DNA of 53,131 nucleotides from Sinorhizobium saheli. Its GTDB lineage: Bacteria; Pseudomonadota; Alphaproteobacteria; Rhizobiales; Rhizobiaceae. The stretch is taken from NCBI RefSeq assembly GCF_001651875.1, contig NZ_LNQB01000053.1, forward strand, positions 1 through 53,131, in the 5' to 3' direction. A program made the position numbers and the translations under genes. The notes under the pieces are model-generated. The model had not been told where the DNA came from, did no database searches, and saw nothing but the letters and a program-made list of their open reading frames with translations. Below are positions 43,893 to 52,051 of the stretch, piece after piece (the stretch's first letter is position 1; every line of letters begins with the position of its first letter).

Positions 43893-44030
43893 GCGCTCAT
43901 CCGCCTGCCGGCACCTTCTCCCCGTTCTGACGGGGAGAAGGGACTTGCGGCCCGCTCCGGCGCAAGAAGTTCCCTCTTCCCGCAAGCGACGCAGGCTTAG
44001 GGAGGGTTAGGGTGAGGGGCATTCTTCGAC
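43893..44030. repeat. GC-rich hairpin repeat, family B (copy 5)
   Basis: Contains TCATCCGCCTGCCGGCACCT, then CTTCTCCCCGTTCTGACGGGG with AGAAGG, and ends AGGGTTAGGGTGAGGGGC. It lies between convergent genes, as most family B copies do. Confidence 0.75.
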
Positions 44031-44043
44031 GTGCGCCGTGTCC

Positions 44044-45321
44044 TCAGTGCATCATCGCGAGCGCGGCGTTGAAGAAGTCCTCGCCGCCGAAATTGCCGGA
44101 CTTGAGCGCGAGCAGCATGTCGCCCTGGGCATTGCCGACGGTGCGCAGCACCGGCACGCCGGGGGCGATTTCGGGGCCGATCAGGAAGGCGGGGATCGCC
44201 AGCCTGTCGACGGTGGCGCCGGAGGTCTCGCCGCCGGCGACGACGAGGCGCTTGACGCCGCGCGCCACCAGTTCGCCGGCGATCGTCGCCGTCGCCGTCT
44301 CGATGGCATGGCCGGAGGCCTCGCGGCCGTAGCGCGCCTGCAGCCGCGAAACGACGTCCGGTGAGGCGCTGGCGGCGATGGCGACGGGGCCCGAGGCGAT
44401 CCGCTCGCTGGCCCAGGCGATCGCGGCGGCAAGCTCGTCGGATCCGGCGAGAAGCCTTTCGGTGTCGAGCCGCAGCACGGGCATCGAGCGTTCGGCGATC
44501 TCAAGCTGCCTCAGCGTCGCGGCCGAGCAGCTGCCGGCGACGATCGCCGCAAGGCCTCCGACCGGGCGGATAGCGTCGCCCGTCCCGCCGCGCGCCGATG
44601 CGCGGCCGGAGCCGACAATCGCGCGTGCAAGCCCGAGCCCGAGCCCGGAGGCGCCGGTGGAGACGGGCGTTTCGAGCGCGACTTCGCCGAGCGTCTCGAG
44701 GTCGCGTTCGAAGACCGCATCGGCGATCGCCGCACCGACGCCCTCGGCCCGAAGCGCCTCGAGCCGCGCCTTCACCGCCTGCGGTCCGGCCGCCACCGTC
44801 GCCAGCTCGACGAGGCCGACCGCGCCCAGCGATTGTCGCGCCATCACGCGCACCAGATTGGCGTCGTGCATCGGGTTCAGCGGATGGTCCTTCAGCGGGC
44901 TCTCGTCGAGAGGCTGGCCGTTGACGAAGAGGTGGCCGAGATAGACGGTGCGGCCGGTCTCCGGAAAGGCGGGGGTGACGAGCACGCTGCCGGCCCCCGC
45001 GGCTTCGGCGAGCGCCTCCGTCACCGGACCGATATTGCCTTGATCGGTGGAATCGAAGGTCGAGCAGATCTTGTAGAGCACATGGGCGGCGCCGCGCTGG
45101 CGCAGCCAGCGTTCGGCCTTGCCGGCTTCGGCGACCGCCTCCTTGGCCTCGACGGAGCGGATCTTCAGCGAAACGACCACCGCGTCGACGTCCGGCAAGG
45201 CAAGTGACGGGTCGGGTATGCCGACCGTCTGCACGGTGCTGAGGCCGTTCTTCGTCAGCGTGTTGGCGAGGTCGGAGGCGCCGGTATAGTCATCGGCGAT
45301 CGATCCGAGCAGGATAGTCAT
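44044..45321 (-). CDS. otnK: 3-oxo-tetronate kinase (four-carbon acid sugar kinase)
   Basis: The 425-aa protein belongs to the DUF1537 kinase family. The N-terminal substrate domain has IADDYTGASDLANTLTKNGL and FDSTDQGNIGPVTEAL. The C-terminal nucleotide domain has GSCSAATLRQLEIA and LVVAGGETSGATVDRL. It phosphorylates 3-oxo-tetronate made by LtnD (and OtnI) at O4. It is co-directional with otnI (3-base gap) and ltnD and would act in L-threonate and/or D-erythronate breakdown, a pathway established for this gene set in other bacteria. Confidence 0.9.
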   Translation of the reverse strand: MTILLGSIADDYTGASDLANTLTKNGLSTVQTVGIPDPSLALPDVDAVVVSLKIRSVEAKEAVAEAGKAERWLRQRGAAHVLYKICSTFDSTDQGNIGPVTEALAEAAGAGSVLVTPAFPETGRTVYLGHLFVNGQPLDESPLKDHPLNPMHDANLVRVMARQSLGAVGLVELATVAAGPQAVKARLEALRAEGVGAAIADAVFERDLETLGEVALETPVSTGASGLGLGLARAIVGSGRASARGGTGDAIRPVGGLAAIVAGSCSAATLRQLEIAERSMPVLRLDTERLLAGSDELAAAIAWASERIASGPVAIAASASPDVVSRLQARYGREASGHAIETATATIAGELVARGVKRLVVAGGETSGATVDRLAIPAFLIGPEIAPGVPVLRTVGNAQGDMLLALKSGNFGGEDFFNAALAMMH

Positions 45322-45324
45322 CGG

Positions 45325-46101
45325 TCAGCTCCGTGCAAAAGGTTTGAACCAGGCGAGGCCATCGAGCGTGCCGCCGCGCGGGGTGTATTCGCAGCCGACG
45401 AAGCCGGCGTAACCGAGCCGGTCGATCTCCTCGAAGAGATAGGGATAGTTCAGCTCCTCCCCGTCCGGCTCGTGCCGCGAAGGGACGCTGGCGATCTGGA
45501 TATGGCCGGTGACCGGCAGGAGCTGGCGAAGCGCCATCGCAACGTCGCCATGGAGGATCTGCCGATGATAGATGTCGAACTGCAGCTTCAGGTTCGCAAG
45601 TGCGAGCTCGTCGATCAGCCGCTCGGCGATCCCGAAATCGTTGAGGAAATAGCCGGGCATGTTGCGGCCGTTGATCGGCTCGATCAGCAGATCGATCCCC
45701 TTCTCGGCAAGCCGCCCGGCGGCATGGGCGACCGAGCGCCGATAGCAGGCGGTCGCGCGTTCGTCGGAAGGATCGGCGAGGCCCGCCATCAGGTGCAGCC
45801 GCTGGACCCCGGTCGCTGCCGCATAGTCGAGTGCCCGTTCGACGTCGGATTTCACGTCCTCGAAGCGGCCGGGAAGGGCGGCGATGCCCCGCTCGCCCGC
45901 CGCCCAGTCGCCCGGCGGCAGGTTGAAGAGCGCCTGCTGCAGGCCGTTGCGCGCGAGCCTTTCGGCGATCGCCTCCGGCGGCGCCTCGTAGGGGAAGAGA
46001 TATTCGACGGCCGTGAACCCGGCTTCGGCGGCGGCATCGAAGCGGTCGAGGAACGACCACTCGTTGAACATCATCGTCAGGTTGGCGGCGAAAACGGGCA
46101 T
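45325..46101 (-). CDS. otnI: 2-oxo-tetronate isomerase (hydroxypyruvate isomerase family)
   Basis: The 258-aa protein is homologous to Hyi (encoded at 39059): FAANLTMMFNEWSFLDRFDA, IEPINGRNMPGYFL, QFDIYHRQILHGDV and GCEYTPRGGT match its active-site segments. Family context (beside otnK and ltnD) favours 2-oxo-tetronate to 3-oxo-tetronate isomerisation rather than hydroxypyruvate. The loop after HIQIAS differs from Hyi (VPSRHEPDGEELNYPYL), consistent with a different substrate. It lies 3 bases upstream of otnK and 12 bases downstream of ltnD. Confidence 0.9.
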   Translation of the reverse strand: MPVFAANLTMMFNEWSFLDRFDAAAEAGFTAVEYLFPYEAPPEAIAERLARNGLQQALFNLPPGDWAAGERGIAALPGRFEDVKSDVERALDYAAATGVQRLHLMAGLADPSDERATACYRRSVAHAAGRLAEKGIDLLIEPINGRNMPGYFLNDFGIAERLIDELALANLKLQFDIYHRQILHGDVAMALRQLLPVTGHIQIASVPSRHEPDGEELNYPYLFEEIDRLGYAGFVGCEYTPRGGTLDGLAWFKPFARS

Positions 46102-46113
46102 GCTTGTCGTCCT

Positions 46114-47043
46114 TCAGGCCTTGTCGATGCCGGGCAACGCGGCGCCCGAGAGCTGGGCATAGAGCCGCGCCAGGGAGGAATCGTCGTCGCGGCCCATGCC
46201 GGCGCCAGAGGCGGCGAGATACATCTGCAGCGCCGCCGCGACCAGCGGCACCGGATAGCGCTCGGCGCGCGCCATGTCCTGCACGATGCCGAGGTCCTTG
46301 ACGAAGATCTCGATCGCGCTGAGCGGCGTGTAGTCGCCGGCAAGCACATGCGGGATCCGGTTCTCGAACATCCAGGAATTGCCGGCCGAGGCCGTGATCA
46401 CCTCGTAGACCTTCTGAAGGTCGAGGCCCTGCTTGGCCGCGAAGCTGATCGCCTCGCAGGCGGCGGCGATGTGCACGCCGGCAAGAAGCTGGTTGATCAT
46501 CTTGAAGGCCGCGCCGGTCCCGGCGGCGTCGCCCAATTCGTAGACCTTGGCGGCCATGGCATCAAGGGCGGGGCGGGCGGCGGCGAAGGCCTCGGCGGAG
46601 CCCGAGGCCATGATCGTCAGCTCACCCTTCGCAGCCCTTGCGGCGCCGCCGGAGATCGGTGCGTCGAGGTAGTGGCGGCCGAGGGCCTCGAGCCGTTGCG
46701 ACAGGTTGCGGGCGATGGCGGGGTCCATCGTCGCCGAGGAGACGAAGACGGCGCCGGGCTTCATCGCCTCGGCGATGCCGTCGGGGCCGAAGAGGACGGC
46801 CTCGGTCTGGGCGGCGTTGACGACGACCGAAACGACGATGTCGGCATCGCCGGCTGCCTCCTTCGGCGTGCGCGCCCCGCGACCGCCTTCCGCGACGAAA
46901 CGCTCGACGGCTGCGGCGGCAACGTCGTATCCGACGACATCGAGGCCGGCACGCCTCAGCGACTGTGCCATGCCGAACCCCATGGAGCCGAGGCCGATGA
47001 CGGCGGCGGCACCGCGTCCGGGATTTTCAACAGCCAGTGACAT
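46114..47043 (-). CDS. ltnD: L-threonate dehydrogenase
   Basis: The 309-aa beta-hydroxyacid dehydrogenase has VIGLGSMGFGMAQSLRRAG as the NAD fold, LDAPISGGAARAAKGELTI as the substrate motif, and the catalytic-Lys helix AAFKMINQLLAGVHIAAACEAI. It shares this architecture with GlxR at 39880, but the neighbours (otnI, otnK, an MFS importer) identify it as LtnD-like, oxidising L-threonate to 2-oxo-tetronate. A hairpin (47077-47100) lies between it and the transporter gene upstream. Confidence 0.9.
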   Translation of the reverse strand: MSLAVENPGRGAAAVIGLGSMGFGMAQSLRRAGLDVVGYDVAAAAVERFVAEGGRGARTPKEAAGDADIVVSVVVNAAQTEAVLFGPDGIAEAMKPGAVFVSSATMDPAIARNLSQRLEALGRHYLDAPISGGAARAAKGELTIMASGSAEAFAAARPALDAMAAKVYELGDAAGTGAAFKMINQLLAGVHIAAACEAISFAAKQGLDLQKVYEVITASAGNSWMFENRIPHVLAGDYTPLSAIEIFVKDLGIVQDMARAERYPVPLVAAALQMYLAASGAGMGRDDDSSLARLYAQLSGAALPGIDKA

Positions 47044-47076
47044 GATGATGTTCTCCAGTCTATCGAGAGTCGTTTG

Positions 47077-47100
47077 GCCCTCCGGAACGGCCCGGAGGGC
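47077..47100 (-). other. Hairpin between MFS transporter and ltnD genes
   Basis: Arms GCCCTCCGG and CCGGAGGGC pair perfectly around a 6-base loop in a 72-base gap of one operon. No U-run, so a partial terminator or mRNA stability element is possible. Confidence 0.5.
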
Positions 47101-47115
47101 GTCGTCTCATTGGTT

Positions 47116-48432
47116 TTAGCGGTTGACGCTCTTCGCGGGAACCGTCAGCACCGCGACTGCGCCGATCACCAGAACCGCGGCGAGGAAATACATGCCGGCG
47201 CTGTTGCTGCCGGTGAGGTCCTTCAGGTAGCCGACCATGAACGGCCCGAGGAAGCCGGCGAGATTGCCGACCGAGTTGATCCAGGCGATGCCGGCGGCAG
47301 CGCCGGTGCCGGCGAGAAAGGCGGTCGGAAGCGACCAGAAGAGCGGTGCGCAGCTGATCGCGCCGGCGGCGGCAAGCGAAAGGCAGATGATGGCGACGGT
47401 CGTGCTTCCCGCCATCGTCGCGGCGACGAAGCCGCCGGCGGCGATCAGCGCGGGGATGACGAGGTGCCAGCGCCGTTCGCGCAGCCGGTCGGAGGACCGC
47501 CCGAGCGCCAACATCGCGATGAAGGTGCAGATATAGGGGATCGCCGAAATCAGCCCGATCTGCAGGTTCCCGACGACGCCCGATGCCTTGACCATCGTCG
47601 GCATCCAGAAATTGAGGCCGTACTGTCCGAGCACGAAGCAGAAATAGATGAGGCACATCAGCCAGACGCGCGGATCCGTCATCGTCGCTACGATACCGTG
47701 CGGGCTCGATGCCTTGGCGCGGTTGTCGGCATTGATATTGGCCGTCAGCACATTCTTCTCCTCATCCGTCAGCCACTTCGCGTCGCCGATCCTGTCGTCG
47801 AGATAGAAGAAGGTGACGATGCCAAGCAGGACCGCGGGAACGGCCTCGATCAGGAACATCCATTGCCAGCCGGAAAGGCCGTGCGTGCCGTCGAAGCCGT
47901 CGATGATCAGGCCCGAAAGCGGGTTGCCGAAGATCGCCGAGATCGGGATCGCGGACATGAAGGTGGCGACGATCTTGGCGCGGCGATGCGCCGGATACCA
48001 GGACGTCAGGTAGAGGATGATGCCGGGAAAGAAGCCGGCCTCGGCGATCCCCAAGAGGAAGCGAAGGAAATAGAAGGCCGTTTCCGAGGAGGTGAACATG
48101 AAGGCGGCGGAGATGAGCCCCCATGTGATCATGATGCGGGCGATCCAGACGCGGGCGCCGACCCGGTTCAGGATGACGTTGCTCGGCACCTCGAAGAGGA
48201 AATAGCCGATGAAGAAGATGCCGGCGCCGATACCGTAGGCCGCCTCCGACAGGCCAAGCTCGCTCGACATCTGCAGCTTGGCAAAGCCGACATTGACGCG
48301 GTCGAGATAGGCGACCACGTAGCAGAGCATGAGGAACGGGACGATCCTCCAGAAGACCTTGCCGTAGGCGCGTTCCTCCACCGCCTTCTCGAAGTAAGCG
48401 CCAGCGGCCGGCGCCTGCGTTTGCAGCGTCAT
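47116..48432 (-). CDS. MFS transporter of the anion:cation symporter family (sugar-acid importer)
   Basis: The 438-aa, roughly 12-helix protein has the ACS-family signature regions LDRVNVGFAKLQM in helix 1 and YFLFEVPSNVILNRVGARVW after helix 2, and GFFPGIILYLTSWYPAHRRA. Relatives import galactonate, tartrate and phthalate. Position upstream of ltnD-otnI-otnK suggests threonate/erythronate import. ATG at 48432 follows AGGAGGAGG. Its promoter region contains three LacI-type operators. Confidence 0.9.
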   Translation of the reverse strand: MTLQTQAPAAGAYFEKAVEERAYGKVFWRIVPFLMLCYVVAYLDRVNVGFAKLQMSSELGLSEAAYGIGAGIFFIGYFLFEVPSNVILNRVGARVWIARIMITWGLISAAFMFTSSETAFYFLRFLLGIAEAGFFPGIILYLTSWYPAHRRAKIVATFMSAIPISAIFGNPLSGLIIDGFDGTHGLSGWQWMFLIEAVPAVLLGIVTFFYLDDRIGDAKWLTDEEKNVLTANINADNRAKASSPHGIVATMTDPRVWLMCLIYFCFVLGQYGLNFWMPTMVKASGVVGNLQIGLISAIPYICTFIAMLALGRSSDRLRERRWHLVIPALIAAGGFVAATMAGSTTVAIICLSLAAAGAISCAPLFWSLPTAFLAGTGAAAGIAWINSVGNLAGFLGPFMVGYLKDLTGSNSAGMYFLAAVLVIGAVAVLTVPAKSVNR

Positions 48433-48500
48433 GATTTCCTCCTCCTTTTGGCTTGCCGGAATGTCCCTGTGATTGTCCGGCGCGGAGCTGCCGCGGAAAG

Positions 48501-48514
48501 TGGCAGCGCTGCCA
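48501..48514. promoter_or_regulatory. LacI-type operator O1
   Basis: TGGCAGCGCTGCCA is a perfect palindrome with a central CG, as typical for LacI/GalR regulators. It is the copy nearest the MFS transporter gene. Confidence 0.8.
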
Positions 48515-48531
48515 ATTATCGGTAAACCATT

Positions 48532-48547
48532 TTGGCAGCGCTGCCAA
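48532..48547. promoter_or_regulatory. LacI-type operator O2
   Basis: TTGGCAGCGCTGCCAA is the longest palindrome of the three. Its centre is 32 bp (about three turns of helix) from O1. Confidence 0.8.
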
Positions 48548-48554
48548 CAAAAAA

Positions 48555-48568
48555 TGGTAGCGCTGCCA
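48555..48568. promoter_or_regulatory. LacI-type operator O3
   Basis: TGGTAGCGCTGCCA differs from O1 by one base. Its centre is 22 bp (about two turns) from O2, so all three face the same side of the DNA. Confidence 0.75.
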
Positions 48569-48649
48569 AAAAAACCGGGTATTCAATTGAAAATACGAAC
48601 GCGCCGCACGCTGGACTGAGGAGCGCGGGCGACAGGAACAGGCTCGGAG

Positions 48650-49654
48650 ATGACTTTGGATTACAGGCATCAGCCGGCGGTGACGCTTGCCGAGGTCGCG
48701 CAGGCCGCGGGCGTCGGCGAAAGCACCGTGTCGCGGGTGCTGCGCAATCACGGCTCCTTTTCCAGGAAGACGCGGGACCGGGTGATGGAGGCGGTGGAAA
48801 GGCTCGGCTACGTGCCGAACCGGATTGCCGGAACGCTCGCATCGGCCGGATCGCGGCTCGTCGCCTTCGTCATCCCGTCGCTCTCCAACATCGTCTTCCC
48901 GGACGTGCTGCGCGGCGCAAGTGCGGTCTTGGAAGCAAACCAGCATCAGGCGGTCTTTTCCGTGACCGATTACGATCCGGAGCGCGAGGAAGCGCTTGTC
49001 GCCGCCATGCTCGCCTGGCGGCCGACCGCGGTGATGCTCGCCGGTTTCGAGCACACCCAAGGTACGCTCAAGATGCTGCGGGCGAGCGGCTGCCGGGTCG
49101 CCGAGCTGCTTGACCTCGACGGAACGGCGCTCGACCTGGCGGTGGGCTTCTCCAACCGCGCGGCGGGCCGCGCCAGTGCCGAGTTCCTGTTGAGGCGCGG
49201 CTATCGGCGGATCGGCTATGTCGGCCACGATCTCGATCGCGACACCCGCGCGGCCAAGCGCCATGACGGCTTCTGCGAAGCGCTCGGCGCCGCCGGCGCG
49301 GCGCTCGCCGGGCGGGAAATCCACGCCGGCCCGTCATCGGTGGAAGGCGGACGGCTGGGCCTGGAGCGGCTGCTCGCCCGCTATCCCGACCTCGATGCGG
49401 TTTATTTTTCCAACGACGACATGGCGCTCGGCGGCTATTTCCACTGCCTGGCGCGCGGCATCCCGGTCCCCTCGGCGCTGGCCCTTTTCGGCCACAACGG
49501 CCTCGACATCGGCCGGGTCACGCCGCAGCCCCTCTCGACCATCCGCACGCCGCGCGTCGCCACGGGCCAGGTGGCTGCGGAACTGGTCGTCGCAGACGCA
49601 CCGCCGCAGGCCGTCGACCTGGGCTTCGAACTCATCGAAGGCGCGACCGCCTGA
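48650..49654 (+). CDS. LacI family transcriptional regulator
   Basis: The 334-aa protein starts with the LacI headpiece VTLAEVAQAAGVGESTVSRVLRNHGSFSRKTRDRVMEAVERLGYVPN (about residues 10-56), including the hinge IAGTLASAGSR. The periplasmic-binding-protein-like effector domain follows. By position it should bind the three palindromes between itself and the MFS gene, with a four-carbon sugar acid as likely inducer. It shares a transcript with otnC (18-base gap). Confidence 0.92.
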   Translation: MTLDYRHQPAVTLAEVAQAAGVGESTVSRVLRNHGSFSRKTRDRVMEAVERLGYVPNRIAGTLASAGSRLVAFVIPSLSNIVFPDVLRGASAVLEANQHQAVFSVTDYDPEREEALVAAMLAWRPTAVMLAGFEHTQGTLKMLRASGCRVAELLDLDGTALDLAVGFSNRAAGRASAEFLLRRGYRRIGYVGHDLDRDTRAAKRHDGFCEALGAAGAALAGREIHAGPSSVEGGRLGLERLLARYPDLDAVYFSNDDMALGGYFHCLARGIPVPSALALFGHNGLDIGRVTPQPLSTIRTPRVATGQVAAELVVADAPPQAVDLGFELIEGATA

Positions 49655-49672
49655 ACCGAAAGGATCTCGAAA

Positions 49673-50350
49673 ATGTCGGAGACACGTCTGCGCGAGGAAA
49701 TCTGCCGTTATGGCCGATCGCTGTTCGAGCGGGGCCTGACGCCGGGCTCGTCGGGAAACATCTCGCTCCGCCTCGACGACGGCGGCTGGCTGGTGACGCC
49801 CACCAATGCCTCGCTCGGCTTCCTCGATCCCGCCCGTATCGCGCGGCTCGACGCCGGTGGCCGGCTCGTTTCCGGCGACAAGCCGACCAAGGAGATTCCG
49901 CTTCATTCCGCCCTTTACGAAACCCGCGGCAGCGCGAAGGCGATCGTTCACCTCCATTCGACCCATGCGGTGGCGCTGACCATGCTGCCCGAGATCGATC
50001 CTCGCGCCGCCCTGCCGCCGATGACGCCCTACTACCTGATGCGCGCCGGCGAGACCGCGCTCGTGCCCTACTATCGCCCCGGCGATCCGGCGGTCGCCGA
50101 TGCGATCCGCGGGCTCGCGGGCAAATATTCCTCCGTGCTGCTGGCCAATCACGGGCCGGTGGTGGCGGGCGACAGTCTCGAAGCGGCCGTCTTCGCCACG
50201 GAGGAACTGGAGGAGACGGCGAAGCTCTATCTGCTCCTGCGCAACCTCAACCCGCGCTATCTGAGCCCCGAGCAGGTCGCCGATCTCGTCAAAACCTTCG
50301 GCCTGGAATTGCCGTCGCTTGCCCGTCATGAGGGGCATGATCACGGCTGA
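49673..50350 (+). CDS. otnC: 3-oxo-tetronate 4-phosphate decarboxylase (class II aldolase family)
   Basis: The 225-aa protein is of the AraD/FucA fold. SSGNISLRLDDGG is the phosphate-binding region, VHLHSTHAVALTML has two metal His, and LLANHGPVVAGDS the third. It would decarboxylate 3-oxo-tetronate 4-phosphate, made by OtnK, to dihydroxyacetone phosphate. ATG 49673 follows AAGGA. It sits with the regulator rather than with the other otn genes, so the pathway is split over two divergent transcripts that the operators can co-control. Confidence 0.9.
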   Translation: MSETRLREEICRYGRSLFERGLTPGSSGNISLRLDDGGWLVTPTNASLGFLDPARIARLDAGGRLVSGDKPTKEIPLHSALYETRGSAKAIVHLHSTHAVALTMLPEIDPRAALPPMTPYYLMRAGETALVPYYRPGDPAVADAIRGLAGKYSSVLLANHGPVVAGDSLEAAVFATEELEETAKLYLLLRNLNPRYLSPEQVADLVKTFGLELPSLARHEGHDHG

Positions 50351-50384
50351 GGGGCCAGCGTCCGCCCCTTGCATCTGCCCTTAG

Positions 50385-51248
50385 CTAGGGGCGAGAATCC
50401 TCAGTCTGGCGGATGAATTCTTTCATCAACATCGCCGCCTGGTCGCCGTGGGTCTCGAGTAAGAAGTGTGCGCCGTCCAGGATGTGGGCCTCCATGCGGG
50501 GCAGCGCCTTCATCCAGCTGAGCGTCTCGTCGAGGGCGAAGAAAATGTCGTGGCGGCCCCAAATCATCAGCGCCGGTGGCTGACGCTCCTCCAGATAGCG
50601 GGCGATCTCATCAAATCTCGCGACATGCTGCCCGTAGTCGAAGACAAGGGCGCGCTGGTATTCAATCCGTCCTGGCCGCGACATGATCTGCCAGTCCTCC
50701 TGCCAGCAGGCCTCCTCCATCTGTTCGGCAATGTCGCCAGGAATGCCGCCGATATATTGGTCGCGCGTTCCTTCGAAAGTCAGGTGCGCCGTGGCCGCGC
50801 GCTCGCGCTCGGGGTTCGGCTCCCGCCAGAACCGCTCGGTATCCGCCCATTGCGCGTCCATTCCGGATCGATGGGCATTTGCGTTCTGAATGATCAGGCC
50901 GCGGATTCGCTCAGGGACCCGGGTGGCGAGGTGGAGGCCGACCGCAGCGCCGTAATCGTGGAGATAGAGGTAAAAGGACTCGATGCCGAGCTGATCCAAC
51001 AGATCCTCCATTGTATCGGCGAAGCCCGCGAAGGTCGGCTTGTCCAGCACATCGGACGCACCGAAACCAGGAAGATCCGGCGCGATGGCATAAGAGACGG
51101 ATGAAAGCTCGTTCATGACGTGCCGGAACATCCTCGATGAGCTTGGAAAGCCATGGAGTAGGAGGATCGCCGGCTTCGCCGGATCGCCGCCCGTCCTCGC
51201 GGCGATTTTCCTCCCGCGAATAGTAATGGTCTCTGAATTGAGAGTCAT
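50385..51248 (-). CDS. Alpha/beta hydrolase of haloalkane dehalogenase/epoxide hydrolase type
   Basis: The 287-aa protein has LLLHGFPSSSRMFRHVMNEL (HG oxyanion motif) and YLYLHDYGAAVGLHLA. The nucleophile position there is Asp (HDYG), as in haloalkane/fluoroacetate dehalogenases and epoxide hydrolases, not Ser. DGAHFLLETHGDQ near the C-terminus gives the catalytic His, and IWGRHDIFFAL the acid. Substrate unknown. The start at 51248 (MTLNSET) has AGGAAAGGG upstream; the frame stays open to 51326. Next to a decayed LysR gene that may once have regulated it. Confidence 0.85.
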   Translation of the reverse strand: MTLNSETITIRGRKIAARTGGDPAKPAILLLHGFPSSSRMFRHVMNELSSVSYAIAPDLPGFGASDVLDKPTFAGFADTMEDLLDQLGIESFYLYLHDYGAAVGLHLATRVPERIRGLIIQNANAHRSGMDAQWADTERFWREPNPERERAATAHLTFEGTRDQYIGGIPGDIAEQMEEACWQEDWQIMSRPGRIEYQRALVFDYGQHVARFDEIARYLEERQPPALMIWGRHDIFFALDETLSWMKALPRMEAHILDGAHFLLETHGDQAAMLMKEFIRQTEDSRP

Positions 51249-51525
51249 GATCGCCCTTTCCTCTGCTGGGATAATCATGGATGTTCTGCAAACCGCACTC
51301 CCTGAGCGCCACATGCGACGCGGCAAAGCACATCAAGGATCGCTTCGGATTATTTGGAGCCAAAGTTTCCGCTTTCCACGGATCGGTGCCTGTCGGGAGG
51401 GCCGAGCCCGCGCTTGCGGCCGAAGCTCCAATCGATGCCGCCGCCGGACGAGCGTGAGTTTGCAATCTTCGAAGCACATAACGAGATCATCGGCGGTGCC
51501 ACAGACGTTCGCTTCCCGCCGGCGG
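51249..51525. other. Intergenic stretch without identifiable gene
   Basis: No reading frame here has protein-like features I can match. It probably held the hydrolase promoter and the lost part of the neighbouring LysR gene. Confidence 0.4.
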
Positions 51526-51990
51526 TCATCCTTTGTACTTGGTCAGTGTGAACACCGGCCCCTCACCTTCGCCTTCAAGATGCTCGAGCAGGCTCTGCGC
51601 GAGCGGCGTCAGTTCCGTATCGCTGCGGGTGCAGAGCGATAAGCGACGCACCGCCCAATCCTCCGCCAATCGTTTGACGGAGATCTGCATCGATTTCCGG
51701 CAGCGGCGTGCAGCCGTCTCGGGCACGATGCCGACTCCGGCACCGGCGCTCGCCATCCGGCAGATGTCGTCGAAGCCGCGCAGCCGGATGCGCGGCCTGA
51801 GCCGCAGACCGATGCGCGCCGCTTGCGCGTCGAGGTGATCCTGCAAGGAAGGAACGCCAAGGCGCCGACATCGCCCGCAGTATCGCGCTCGGCCTCGCCG
51901 AAATCGGCATGCTCTCGGATTTGGTGGGAAAGCGGAGAAATGGGTTTGTCGCCATACGAGCTTCGGTGCCAGAATGACCGGCCCGCTGAT
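51526..51990 (-). pseudogene. Decayed LysR-family regulator (C-terminal fragment, frameshifted)
   Basis: The minus-strand frame ending at 51526 contains RLRGFDDICRMASAGAGVGIVPETAARR, a clear end of a LysR effector domain, and then WAVRRLSLCTRSDTELTPLAQSLLEHL. Upstream of about 51850 the resemblance jumps to another frame (GDVGALAFLPCRITS reads as the expected G-L-FLPLQDHL), so there is at least one frameshift. The DNA-binding half is missing: the space upstream is taken by the methyltransferase gene. A functional regulator is unlikely. Confidence 0.7.
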
Positions 51991-52051
51991 GAAACGGACG
52001 TTCGCCATGTGTCCAAATAATGACCGGGCGGCAACTTCGCGGAGGATAGTG

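Noticed and set aside
45325..46101. Second hydroxypyruvate isomerase for the glyoxylate route
   Set aside because: It lies in the otn/ltn operon and differs from Hyi in the metal-site loop, so OtnI is the better call.
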